DNA from: Nymphaea colorata
Taxonomy: Eukaryota > Streptophyta > Magnoliopsida > Nymphaeales > Nymphaeaceae
Length of the DNA: 64,000 nucleotides
Direction of reading: 5' to 3'
Assembly (NCBI RefSeq): GCF_008831285.2
Contig: NC_045147.1
Span: forward strand, 8,340,334 to 8,404,333
Part shown: positions 1 through 10,816 of the stretch, piece after piece
Numbering within the stretch: the stretch's first letter is position 1
Layout of the letters: each line of letters begins with the position of its first letter
Made by a program: the position numbers and the translations under genes
The notes under the pieces: generated by a model
The model's database searches: none
The model's input: the letters and a program-made list of their open reading frames with translations, nothing else
What the model was told of the DNA's origin: nothing

Positions 1-1150
1 AACAATGGTTCAACCACCTTCTTTAATTTGCCTTGGAAGATTAATCAAGGCTTAGGGAGTTAGAAAATGGATTAAATGAGTTTTTAATGACCCTATTTAA
101 TCATTCTTATCCCATTTACACGAGATAGGTGAGCTGGGCTAAGTGTGGTTGCCATTGGTTCAGACCTAGCTGACCAACTTTAACCAAAATTTTGAACGAA
201 AATGCCCTTGCACAGGGTTTTGCCTTAGTTTATTCCATTTATTTATTTATTTTGTTTGAAATCGAGCTTGTTAGGTTAAAATCTAGTTACTAAGCTCTAA
301 ATGTTATTGAATTATGACAACTCAATTAAAATTTGAATAAAATTTAAAAATTCGCTCAAATTTGGTTCGAAAAGGGTATTTTTGTTTAAAACTTGATTGA
401 AGATGGATTTCAATTGAATCAAACTTTGGTTTGAAATATTGAATTTTAATTTCATATTTGATTTATACATTTGACAAATCCAAATGTATATGTGTCTTTC
501 ATAAACCAGTTTAGGTTCTGTAATCTCAATTTGCTCATAAAAGAGCAAAATTGTTCAGATTAGTCTAATTTGACCAATTGACCAAAGTCAAAGCTCATTT
601 GCAAGTAGTTTGACTTTGTTTGAAGTAATTTGATAAATTTCAGCTAAGAAAGCTCTTAATTAAATTGAATTGTACTTCGAATGAGTCTAGTCAAAGTAGA
701 TTTGATCTGGTCAAGGTCTATTTATGACCACAAATTTGATCATGAGACAAACCTACCCTTTTGCCAAGCTGAGCTCATGTTGACTGAGCCTAGTTGAGAT
801 TGGTGCCATATTTGGGTGCACTAGGGTCGAACCTACTTGAATTAAGTGAGTTTGACCAGCCTAGTTATTGCTTTTCAAAGATTGACCTCTCTTTAAAGAG
901 GACCTAGTTAAAGAAGAGAGAGAGACAATAAATATCTCTTTTTCCTAGGTTTCTAATTATGATCTCATTCATGGACATAGTTTGGACTCATAATCTTGCA
1001 TTGGGATTCGTGTCATGGGTTAAATTCATGATTTGAATATAAATTGTTCTTTAGATTCAAAATTAACTTTGAAATTGTAATTTTCACAATTCTTTTGTAA
1101 AATTTTGACATTGCCCTAATTTTGGTGTGGAAAAATTTGGGGTGTTAACA
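1..1150 (-). mobile_element. Fragment of long LTR, family 1 (copy a)
   Basis: Non-coding, AT-rich. On the minus strand the right edge at 1150 starts TGTTAACACCCCAAATTTTT, the same edge seen near 6731, 33873, 40155 and 44340. Positions 250-680 align by eye with 33000-33390: both contain the phrase around ctctaaatgttattgaatt and a later accaattgaccaaagtcaaa. The copy runs off the left end of the window. No coding sequence is visible. Assignment to an LTR is inference from the recurring edge and, in three sister copies, an adjacent polypurine tract. Confidence 0.5.
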
Positions 1151-2220
1151 CAAGGTCAAGGCCTTTAGTGCTTCGAAAAATAAAAAATGGCCCAGTGTGA
1201 ACACTAGTGGGGTGCTTGTGAAAATTCTTGTGAAATATGTGCATTGGAGTGCATGTCCTTGTAAGCTTTCTCCACTGAAGCCTAGAAATCTCACACAACG
1301 AGGATGCTTCTATAGTGCTTGTGAAATTCATGCAATAGATTGCATGTGCATGTATGCTTGTGTATGCTAAAGCACAGAAATCTCACATAAGTGTGAGTGT
1401 TTTGTGAAATGATTGTGAACTTCATGCAATGACATGCATGTGCTTTTATGCTCGTGTGTGCCAAAACATAAAAATTTCATATAAATGTGAGTGCTTGTGA
1501 AATGTTTGTGAAATTCATGCAATGAAATGCATGTGCTTGTATGCATTGATACACATAAATCTCACATAAAAATATGAGTGCTTGTACAATGCTTGTGAAA
1601 TTCTTGCAATGGAATGCACGTGTTTGTATCCTTATGTACGCTGAAGCATGGAAAGGTCACATAAATGTGAGTGCTTATGAATTCATACGATGTAATATAT
1701 GTGCTTGTATTCTTGTGTGTGCCCAAGTGCAAAAATCTCACATCAATGTGAGTTCATGTGGAAACATTCGTGGTTCTCCTACTGTAGCACGAGTGCTTGT
1801 ACGCTTGTAGGTTTCGCACCATAGTACTAATGTTTGTATGCTTATGTGTACCAAAGCACAACATATCACATAAAATGTGAGTGCCTGTAGAAATGTTCAT
1901 GAGATGCTTGCAAAACTTGATAAAATCCTTTTTTTTTGTTGTACCTCTTGTATCTTGTAAGGACTTGCATGATTTTGTTATTGTAAGATAAAAAACTGTT
2001 TAGCTAATGTTATGAGATTAGTTTGAAGCGATCTTTCTTCCATTTCCAAATAATAAATGAAGAAGAGTTGCTCTCTATGTTATTTGGTTTTCTAGTGCAG
2101 GATTTGTCACTATCCTAACTCCTTTTGTAATAGCAAAAAAACTTATTTTTTATCAATAGAGAATTTTTGTTTGTCTTGCTTGACTTTGGCTTTCCAGACA
2201 TACACTTCCTCCTCATTTTC
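1151..2220 (-). repeat. Degenerate ~90-bp tandem repeats in retroelement 3' region
   Basis: From about 1320 to 1790 a motif family (aaattcatgcaatg, then gcttgtatgcttgtgtg, then aaatctcacataaatgtgag) recurs about every 81-94 bp, five or more times with many substitutions. The stretch 1950-2150 (catgattttgttattgtaag... then gtgcaggatttgtcactatc) has a clear relative at 44740-44910. Both lie directly next to a family-1 LTR edge, so I read them as the 3' untranslated part of the same retroelement family. Non-coding. Confidence 0.6.
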
Positions 2221-3590
2221 TTTTGTCTTTGCATTTTAGTTCTTTTTTTCCTGCTTTCTTAGTTGCCATTTTCTATGTTTTCTTTTTCTGCTTTTCATAC
2301 CTAGGTTAGTTTAGTTTCAATGCCTAGATTAGTTTAATTTTGTTAAGCATGATATAGTTTAATGATTTCCCGATCTCTAAATTAGATTTAGTTTAAATGT
2401 CTTCTAGGTTATGTATGTGGGGCAGCTAACTCACTTTCCTCCCTCTCCTATTCCTTTAATGTTTTCAATTTTAATTCATGCCCATTTGCTTTAGAAATTA
2501 ATGTACATCAACATATAGTTAGCATTTTTGTTTAATAATACTATCTTAAGATCACAGATATGCATGTGGTTTCAATTATCACCTAGATCCTAGGTTCATG
2601 TAGAAGCGACTGGCTAGTAGCATGCCATGTGACAACATTCATCGCAAGTGAAAGCTCAGTTTAACCTAAGCTCTACATGGATTCACTTTCAAAACATGTT
2701 TCAAATGCATGTTTGTAACATCCAAATTCATTTCAAATTAGCTTTCTATAAGCTTAAGTTCAAACATGGTTGAGACCTAGTTTAGAACCAAACTCAATTT
2801 GAGCCTTCGAGGACCTAGTCCATACCGGTGCTAGAACCCACTACATCTTGACCTAGACCTGTCACAAGCCCTAGAACTTTTCTTAACCAGCTGGTCCCAC
2901 TAAGCTCACTCAATGCATGAGTTAAGGCCAAGGATTCAGCCCACTACTTGGACCCATTATTTAAACATATTCAGGTTGTTTCCACAAAAGTCTTGGTCAA
3001 GCTATCTCACCTTATTAGACCTAGACCAAGCTGTAAACACTAGCCTAGTCAAATGACTTTTGCTTTCACCCAGGCTCAAAACCTTGATCAAACAAAGTTC
3101 ACCTTGACTGATCTTAGCTTAACCCAACCTAGGCCAAGTCTATCATAGCCGAGCTCTAGCTAGGTTTTCTACAAGTCTTCAAAACCAAACCGTGCAAGCT
3201 TCTATTAAATCAAGGTCAATTGGATCAAACCTCAATTCTTGAACAAATAAATTTAGACATTGGAATATGACTTTGGATGTAATCCTAAGATCCAAATCTG
3301 GATTTTGGGTCAAACCCCAAGCTTGTGTCGCGGATCTCACAATTGGATCAAGCTGATCTCAAATCTCAAATTCTAGTCAAATTTCAAACTAGACCAAGAA
3401 CAACTCCATTTAAATTCATTTCACGAATCATCGGATTTTGGATTTGATCTAAACCTTAAACAAACCCTGAATTTGGATTTTGATATTAGATTTCAAATTT
3501 TGGATTTGGATCTCAAACTACTTGGATTTCAGATTTTAGGTCTTTTAGGTTCTTGTCCTTAAACCAAGACACAAGGTCTCACAAATACTA
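2221..3590. other. Non-coding AT-rich DNA, nothing recognised
   Basis: A T-rich stretch (2220-2460) is followed by sequence rich in ctaggtt and ggatttggatct words, typical of degenerate retroelement DNA here. I see no open frame with protein-like composition, no RNA gene and no clear terminal repeat. Confidence 0.5.
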
Positions 3591-3654
3591 TGTCAGTGTT
3601 TGCATCCCCAAAAGTTTTGGTTTTTGGTTTTTTGGAGTACTCCAGCAAACTGAT

Positions 3655-3765
3655 GTTTTGTTTTGAAAATGAGAGAGAAAGGAACTCGCCCATCGGTACG
3701 AGGATCGACCGTTCTCGGTGCCTTTACGAGGGTGATCAACCCAAGGGCTATGTTTATTATTGATA
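3655..3765. repeat. Repeat segment shared with 28165-28255
   Basis: This more GC-rich stretch reads cgcccatcggtacgaggatc, then ggtgcctttacgagggtgat, then aacccaagggct. A diverged relative at 28165-28255 keeps the same order (gcccatcagaacgaggtcca, ggcctttgacaggggtaatc, ggaccaaggact). Shared order and spacing indicate a common repeat family, probably a conserved part of a long LTR or leader. Function unknown. Confidence 0.4.
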
Positions 3766-3857
3766 CATTTCGTTTTGGCTTAAACATCTTTTTCATTCTA
3801 TATGCGGTAAAGAAAAATATGGAAAGTTTGATGTTTCAAACTTTTGAAAATGTTCTT

Positions 3858-4301
3858 AAAGAATTAATTGAGAATGTGAAATATTTTGGGAAAACTAGAA
3901 TTGAAAAATATTTGTAAATATCATTTGGAAAGCTTGGGAAGTCATTTTGAAGTCACTTTAGTGTTCTCTTAAGACTTTAAGTAGGATTGAGGTTTTTCTT
4001 TAATTCGGTTACTACCGAGTTAAACTCCATCTCATCTTGCTTAAGTTCTTTTAGAGATGTGCTTGTGGTCATTTGTGATAAAGAATTACTTGAGAATGTG
4101 AAATATTTTAGAAAAACTAGAATTGAGAAGTATTTGTAAATATCATTTGGAAAGCTTGGAAAATCATTTTGAAGTCACTTTAGTGTTCTCTTAAGACTTT
4201 AAGTAGGATTGAGGTTTTGCTCTAATTCGGTTACTACCAAGTTAAACTCCATCTCATCTTGCTTAAGTTCTTTTAGAGATGTGCTTGTGGTCATTTGTGA
4301 T
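3858..4301. repeat. 222-bp tandem duplication (two copies)
   Basis: Copy one is 3858-4079 and copy two 4080-4301. Each starts aaagaatta, contains ttggaaagcttgg and taagtaggattgaggtttt, and ends gtggtcatttgtgat. I count only about ten differences by eye, so the duplication is much younger than its surroundings. Non-coding. Confidence 0.9.
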
Positions 4302-5120
4302 ATTAAGTGAATGTGGATGCATGAATGCATTGATCCTACATGGTTCATTCTTACCACAACATTCATCTAAAGACATTCCTACCATCACATACATCTAAGT
4401 TTTTGAAAATCGAATAGGGTTATAGACTCTCAAGCATGATTCCAATATTGGGTCATTACTTGAGTTTTGGTCTTAGTGAAGTCGGCAAATGAGAAATTAA
4501 AATCTAAATCATAAGAGAAAAATATTGAAAGAATTGAAAAAATAAAAGACTTTCATAGAGAAAAATGTAGAGAAAGAGAGAGAGAAAGAGATCTTGAAAA
4601 TCATAAAATCAAAGATTTAAAAAAAAGAGAGATACATATTCATATACATATTTATATATACATATAGATGTGTATATGAAAGATTGTGAAAATGAGGTTT
4701 AAATGAAATAGAGAAGAGAAGATGATTTTAGAAAGAGAGAGATTTTAAAATGGAATACATGTATATATATATTTATATATACATATACGAGAGTTTGTAA
4801 AAGAATATGTTAAATCATAAAGAGTGAAAGACAAAGAAAGACATTCATGTGCACGTATATAACATGTATTTATGCATAAGTCTTCATGAGTATTAAAATC
4901 AAGAAATAACTTGAAAATAATTAACTTCAATTTTTTATATAGGCCGGAGGGGAACTTGGGCTCATGCAAGAGCCTAAGCTAAGTCTCCAAGACCGCATTA
5001 GAGAGAGTATTTGGTTTTGAATTTTTTTTTTGAAAACATGCTTCTAAATATGAACATAAAATCATATTGTTTGCTTCAAGAAAATACATTTCTTCCACCA
5101 TTAGTTATGGAAGAAAATCA
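4302..5120. other. AT-rich and GA-rich non-coding DNA
   Basis: Contains short gagaga runs (about 4560-4760) and tatata runs (about 4640-4790). No coding potential or RNA gene recognised. Confidence 0.5.
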
Positions 5121-5871
5121 AATATTCATGAAATTTAAAGCAATGTAGGAAAGCACTTATTGAGGTCCCTAATCGGGTGATTAAGAAATAAACTAAGTGT
5201 GAAAATGACATGAAGATGTACTTTAACATGCACAAATTCGTGAAGGGTTTTCCTGGGTTGGACAAGTCTCAACCTCAAAAACCAACCCAAGAATGAAGAA
5301 GTCTCAAACTACACTCTCATTCTCACTGTGCATCTACATATAAATGAAGAAAATTAAGCAATTATGCATGAACAATATCTTCAAAGCAAAGCGACATTCA
5401 AGTAATAGAGAGAACACGTTCAATCATAAAATGAAATATTACTTCACATTCTCATGCTCCCGGTGCACTTAAGAATAACCTCTTGATTCAAAAATAGAGA
5501 TTTTAGAGCTATCTTATATGGCCATGGGGAGATGAAGATGATAATAAACAAAGGAAAGAATGGAGTGGAATGTTGGTTACATACCTCTAATGAAAATGAT
5601 TTTAGGAAAAAATGATTAACCTTTGCTTGGAATGATCATAGATTCATCTTAAATGAAGCTCCAAGATGATGAATATGATGCCTTCAAGAGATCTTTGTGC
5701 TCCCTTGAAGAGTTGTAGCTTGATGAAGCTTGCTCCAAGTTGGAGAAGAAGAAGAATGAAAGAAGAAGAAGGAAATGGAGGAAGAGAGTTAAAAACTCTA
5801 AGTCCTCAAGTGAGAATACACTAGAGTTTCTTCAAGGGCTAGCTCATACCCAAGAGAAAAGATTGTGGGGG

Positions 5872-5879
5872 TATTTATA
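5872..5879 (-). promoter_or_regulatory. Candidate TATA box of LTR copy e
   Basis: The minus strand reads CTTTATAAATACCCCC. It lies in the same relation to a CTTC-rich downstream region as the candidate boxes at 32536-32545 and 35486-35495. Recurrence in three LTR copies is the main support; no transcription evidence is available. Confidence 0.4.
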
Positions 5880-6094
5880 AAGAGTTTTGGAGCCAAAACT
5901 CAAAATTTGATTTTTTTTTTAATTTCACAATATTTTCATTTGAATTTCAAATAATTTTAAATTATTTTCAAAAAATTTTCTAAAAAATAGGTTTTGACTA
6001 AGTGAGATTGGCCTTTACCCTAAAAATAGCTTTTTTGGGTGTGGATAGGGCTATTGCCCACCCAAAAAAACCAAAACTACCCCCCAAGGGGTGG

Positions 6095-6330
6095 TTTTTG
6101 CAATAAAAGGGGGGCCTGCCTTGTTGCAGGCCCCTTCCCGGGCGCTGTTGCGCACCAGGTGCAACAGTGCCCTGGTGCCTCTGTGAGACGCGCGCAGCAA
6201 TGTGCGATGCGTTGCTGCGCGCAGTGGCGATCACGTAACGCAACGCGATCGCATCACGCGATTGCTCGCGTGCGCAAGATCGGGCGCGCGTGCGTGCAAC
6301 GAGCGATCTCGCATCGCGCAACGCGGGATA
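6095..6330. repeat. GC- and CpG-rich hairpin cluster
   Basis: About 235 bp of very high GC and CpG content inside AT-rich DNA. Stem 1: 6111-6119 with 6126-6134 (GGGGCCTGC/GCAGGCCCC, perfect). Stem 2: 6140-6151 with 6161-6172 (12 bp, one G-U type mismatch). Stem 3: 6190-6200 with 6212-6222 (GCGCGCAGCAA/TTGCTGCGCGC, perfect). Further gcgatcgc and gcgcgc words follow to 6330. Both strands are open over this stretch, but that follows from the composition and I do not call a protein. It sits inside the presumed upstream part of LTR copy e. Confidence 0.8.
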
Positions 6331-6734
6331 GACTTTTTTTAAATCAAATAAAACAAAAAAAAATATGTTGTTTATATTATAAGCATAAAACATTTTTTTA
6401 TTTAAAACATGTAAAAGAAAAGTTTTTGCTAAAAATGGGCAGCCGACTCCATTTTGGGCTATTCCGGGCTCATTTTGAATCCAGATTTGGTTCAATTAGC
6501 CACCGACGAAGCATAAAACAAAAGGAAGGTCTGTGGATGTGAGCGATGCTCATAGCACCAGACTTTGTCATTTTGAACTCAATTTTGGATTTTGAGTTTG
6601 AAATGTTTGATTTGAATCTAGACTTGGGTTTAGAAATTCATTTTGGATCAAATAGTCGCAAATTTATTTTGGTTCTAAAATTTAATTCCAAATAATAAAA
6701 TAGTAGTTTTTTTTTAATTTGGGTGATAACAGTC

Positions 6735-7880
6735 AGTTGATTGACTATTGGACAAGCTTGTTTAAATTACTCAAGGGGACTATTGGCAGACTTAATAAAG
6801 TGTTGGCTGATTTCTTATGGGGGTCTCGAGGAGAAGGCCATAGAATTCACCTTCTAGCTGGGATGGGCTACGTTGCCTTACAAAGACGGTGGTGTTGACT
6901 TGAGAAACCTAGGCATCTATAACCAGGGGCATATGGTGGTGCTTGGTGTTCACCTCCGCCTTCACAACTCACAATGGGCCAAAATCATGAGAAGCAAATA
7001 TCTCTCAAGACATAGTCTTTGGACTGCAAAACCAAGTTAAACAACCTTTGAGCTTGAAAGGGCATCCTTTGGGGCTGGGAAGAGATCGACTATGCCACTC
7101 AGTGGAAGATAGGTGATGGTAACTTGGCGAAGTTCTAGACAGAACCATGGCAGCTGGGCATTGCAAAATATCTTCTCAATAATGAAGCATTTGGAGCCAC
7201 AGAAAAGGAGTTGTTACTGTGGCTCAATGCATCCAATGTAAGGACTCCCTTCTTAGCAAGTTATCCTCTCACTGGTTAGAACACTTGCTATGCAATGTGC
7301 AAATGCACAACATCAAGGATGACCTATGTTGGGGTAATCAGGATGTTTCCAGCCTCTCATTGTGCCAAATCCAAGACCTAGCAGCAGAAGGGAGATTGTT
7401 AACTCATGACAAACTTCAGCGTTTGGGCATCACTCTTGTAAGTTGTTGTGTCCTATGTGAGAATGATGTGGATTCACATAGTCATTTATTTACTCAATGA
7501 AAATATGTAAAGAAAATTTGGGGACTTTGGTGTGTTAAGTCTGGTAAAAGAATTTTGTTGGACAAAGGCTTGAAATTCTTATTGCATAAATGGACCTGTT
7601 ATGGCCCTAAACGGGGGTGGCTATCTAAACTCTGGTTGTTGGGGACCTCCTCTCATTATTAGTGCTATTTGGAATTGTACAAACAAAGTAATCCGTAGGG
7701 AGAACAGACCGCCTATGAATGTGACTTGGAACCTCATTTGGCAAGACATCAAAGGAATTGCCTCTCCCAAGTCTATGCACCACGCAATTGGGTTGGATGT
7801 GAAAGGTTGGTTCCATACAGCCTGCACTCCAGACCCTTGGCCGCCCCTTTCAAGGAGAAGTTTGACATAAGCATGTGTTT
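6735..7880 (+). pseudogene. LINE (L1-type) ORF2 C-terminal remnant
   Basis: Translation near 6780-6865 gives LNKVLADFLWGSRGEG followed by HRIHLL, the conserved stretch downstream of the reverse transcriptase domain in plant LINE ORF2 proteins. The frame then shifts. At 7219-7500 an open segment carries the reverse-transcriptase zinc-binding (zf-RVT) signature, with LTHDKLQRLGI, then CVLCENDVDSHSHLF. Frameshifts and stops throughout make it dead. The 5' part (endonuclease and RT core) is absent. It abuts LTR copy e on the left and the truncated gypsy integrase on the right. Confidence 0.8.
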
Positions 7881-8049
7881 CCACCAAAAGCCTGGATGTA
7901 CTAGAATTGAATATGGTATTAAAAAGGTAGGCAATGTTCCTGTGTGTTTAAGAAACAGACAGTTCTCCTTCCTTTCAGTTTGTTTGGGAGATCATTGAAG
8001 AGCTTGTTATGTTGGTACACTTTCACCAAGGGGTTCGCCTTATTATAGG

Positions 8050-8700
8050 TCACCGCAAGTGGCGCCACAAAATCAACATAAATCTCCAGAAGCCCAGCAA
8101 TCGAAATACTTCATGCCATAACTTGCCTGTGAAGCGGGCATCATAGTCACTAACAATCCCTAATACTTCGCTATGTTCTTTATGAACATCTCCACTGTCT
8201 TCTCTGCAGAGCATTTCTTTGAGGTTGGGATGAATGTACCATGCTTAGAGGATCGATCCACAACAACAAAGATAGAGCTGAGTCCATCTACTCATAGGAG
8301 GATCACAATGAAGTCCATGGATAGGCTTTTCCATGGACGCTCTGGAATAGAAGAGGTTCCAGTAAGTCGGTAATCTTTTGATTCACTCCCTTTGTCTTGT
8401 TGACAGATAAGGCACGTCTTCACATATATCTCCACATCATCCCGCATTTGTGGCTAATAGTTGCCACGTTCAAGTAGGACTATGGTTCGCTCCTGGCCAG
8501 GATGGTCTGCCCACAAAATATCATGACACTCCTTCAATAGTTCTCGCCAAAGATTTCCCCATCTTGACACAAATATGCATCCACCTTGGGTGAGAAGAAG
8601 TCCATCTTGTAGCCAAAATCTCTTAGTCTTGCCCGTCTCAGCTAGGGCTTTTAGGTGCTTTGTCGTGGAGTCTTGCTGCATGCCTTTGCGAATACGTTTC
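8050..8700 (-). pseudogene. Gypsy integrase fragment
   Basis: Minus-strand frames show the integrase zinc-binding end (HPGQERTIVLLERGNY, then TCLICQQDKG near 8400). The catalytic core start follows (IPERPWKSLSMDFIVIL, first catalytic Asp in SMDF), then SDYDARFTGKLWHEVF near 8110-8150, holding the second catalytic Asp in a different frame. The glutamate-containing part and the C-terminus are missing. Frameshifts and stops make it non-functional. Confidence 0.8.
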
Positions 8701-9036
8701 AGAAGATCACCCTTTAATTGTACTTCAGAGGTCCCTACCTATGTGGCCGCAAGCTCCGCCTTGCGACTCAATGCGTCTGCCACGACGTTAGTTCTTCCTG
8801 TCTTGTACTCCAATACAAAGTCAAACTCGACCAGAAATTCTTTTTAGGTGCTTTGTCGTGGAGTCTTGCTGCATGCCTTTGCGAATACGTTTCAGAAGAT
8901 CACCCTTTAATTGTACTTCAGAGGTCCCTACCTATGTGGCCGCAAGCTCCGCCTTGCGACTCAATGCGTCTGCCACGACGTTAGTTCTTCCTGTCTTGTA
9001 CTCCAATACAAAGTCAAACTCGACCAGAAATTCTTG
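8651..9036. repeat. 193-bp perfect tandem duplication inside gypsy pol
   Basis: Copies 8651-8843 and 8844-9036 read identically from aggtgctttgtcgtggagtc to gaccagaaattctt. By eye I find no difference, although the surrounding element is full of old mutations. The repeated segment covers part of the minus-strand RNase H to integrase linker. It is either a very recent duplication or an assembly artefact. Confidence 0.9.
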
Positions 9037-9039
9037 CCA

Positions 9040-10090
9040 ACAAGCCTGCTTAGGAGATAGTTTCTTCTGCGTCTGGAAGTAGCTTGTGGCTACATTGTCA
9101 GTCATCATGACGAACTACACTCTTAGCAAATATTGTATCCATACGCAAAGATAGTGTACGATTGTAGTCATTTCTCGTTCATGTATAGTATAACGCATTT
9201 ATGCTTCCTTCAACATTCGGCTCTCATAGGTGATCGGATGATCCTCTTGTATGAGTATCCCGCCAATAGCAAAGTCAGAAGCATCAATATGGACCTCAAA
9301 AGGCTTCAAGTGGTCGAACAACTTAAGCACAAGCTCTTTCACAAGAGCTCTCTTCAATCCTTCAAGAGCATCCTAGGTTGCCTGTCATCTTCTTCTTCTT
9401 GAACAAGTCAGCGAGGGGTGCAACAATTAAAGAATACCCCTCAATGAACTGTCTATAGTAATTGGCCAACCCACAGAAATGACCGCAATTCAGGCACTAT
9501 AGTTGGCGGCTTCCATTCCTGGATGGCTCCTTCTCTAGATCCATGCGCAGCTGGCCATGCCCAAAAATAAGGCTGATAAAGTTGATCTCCCGTTGGCCAA
9601 AGAAGCACTTCTCCTTTTTCACATAAAGATCATTCTCCTTCAATACTTGAAACACCGTAGATGACTGACATGCTCCTCCATGTTATCACTAAAGACCATG
9701 ATGTCGTCAAGATAGACTACCCACAAACTTGTCAAGGTATGGATAGAAGATCATTGCTGGGGCTTTGGTCAACTCGAATGGTATAATTAGGAATTCATAA
9801 GCACCATAGCGACTAACACAAGTAGTCTTTGGTTTATCTCCTTCTACTATTCTGACTAGCCAGTAACTCAATCGAGGATCCAACTTCAAAAACAATCATA
9901 CATTTCCCAACTGATTGAATAAATCAACAATGAGCAGCAATGGGTACTCATTCTTGATCGTTACTTTGTTCAATGCACGGTAGTGCACACATAAACGCTT
10001 TGAGCCATCATGTTTAAGCTGGAACTTACACAGGTATTCTATAAGGAGCCTTGGAGGGCCTGATGATCCGTCTTACCAGCATTTCGTTTA
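9040..10090 (-). pseudogene. Gypsy reverse transcriptase/RNase H region
   Basis: On the minus strand, 9707-9895 encodes the RT stretch FLKLDPRLSYWLVRIVEGDK, then KTTCVSRYGAYEFL, matching the FxxLDLRSGYxQVRI and TxxxxRYGxYEF blocks of Ty3/gypsy RT. Upstream, around 9900-10060, [19 protein letters not shown], then [11 protein letters not shown] give the RT N-terminal blocks. The following part is broken by stops and frameshifts before the 193-bp duplication. Confidence 0.85.
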
Positions 10091-10299
10091 GCTGACGTTG
10101 CAGTTCCCTCAACTCTTTAGGACCCATCTGGTAAGGTGCTATAGCAAGTGGTTTTGTACATGGGACCAAGTCGATAGCATGGTCCACTTTACGTCGAGGT
10201 GGCAGTCGTCAAGGGAGTTCTACAGGCATCATTTCTACAAATTCCTCCAAGACAGGGTGGGACTAAACCAGGGGAGTCTTCAAACAGTTTTCTGATCAC

Positions 10300-10680
10300 C
10301 ACCAAGTATGTCTCATTTCCATGCTTCAAGCTCTTCTTCAACTAGATAGCGGAGTGTCGGAACCGTACAAAGAGACTTTTCATAAAAAAATCGATGGTTC
10401 ACAAATGCAACATCTGGACCATCTTTGCCAAACTGAGGAGCTTCATGCCTAGGATCATTTTGAATTCATCAATCGGTGCCACCGACAAGTTGGTTTTTCC
10501 CGACCAACTCTCAATCTTCACTGCCACATCGATGGTTCACTGCCTTCATGCGTAACTCTTCATTCTTTAGGGTGAGGCCCAATATTTTTGCCTCCTCTTC
10601 TGAGACAAAGTTTTGTGTTGCACTTGTGTCCACTATACTTTCCATTCACCAAGATGTCTAGGTACATGAGTCCTGTAGTC
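10300..10680 (-). pseudogene. Gypsy aspartic protease region
   Basis: The minus strand near 10640-10540 can be read as ILVNGK, then VDTSATQNFVSEEEAKILGL, the retropepsin-like block preceded by the short linker typical of gypsy Pol. The catalytic Asp-Thr-Gly reads Asp-Thr-Ser here. Stops follow a few residues later. Identification rests on this one block and its position between gag and RT. Confidence 0.6.
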
Positions 10681-10816
10681 GTTGTTGCTGTCACCTTTGT
10701 CGTTTCCTTCAAAGCACTGAGGAGTTAGAGTGCTCTCATATGTGGAGTTTCATACTCTTGACCTTGTACAACATAAGCAGATTGCTTGGAAGAGCTGGCC
10801 TAATTGCTCCCGACAT

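Larger units (their letters stand above)
5121..6731 (-). mobile_element. Long LTR, family 1 (copy e)
   Basis: The minus-strand edge at 6731 reads TGTTATCACCCAAATT, matching the family-1 LTR start. A TATA-like box lies about 855 bp downstream on the minus strand, followed by a GAA/CTT-rich stretch (5740-5790), as in copies b and c. No polypurine tract lies to the right; the flank there is a LINE, so this may be a solo or truncated LTR. The left boundary is not resolved and is set roughly. Confidence 0.4.

Noticed and set aside
5998-6542. Overlapping 165- and 167-codon frames on both strands at the GC-rich cluster
   Set aside because: High GC lowers stop frequency on both strands at once; no motif, no splice context, and the frames span hairpins and AT-rich DNA alike.
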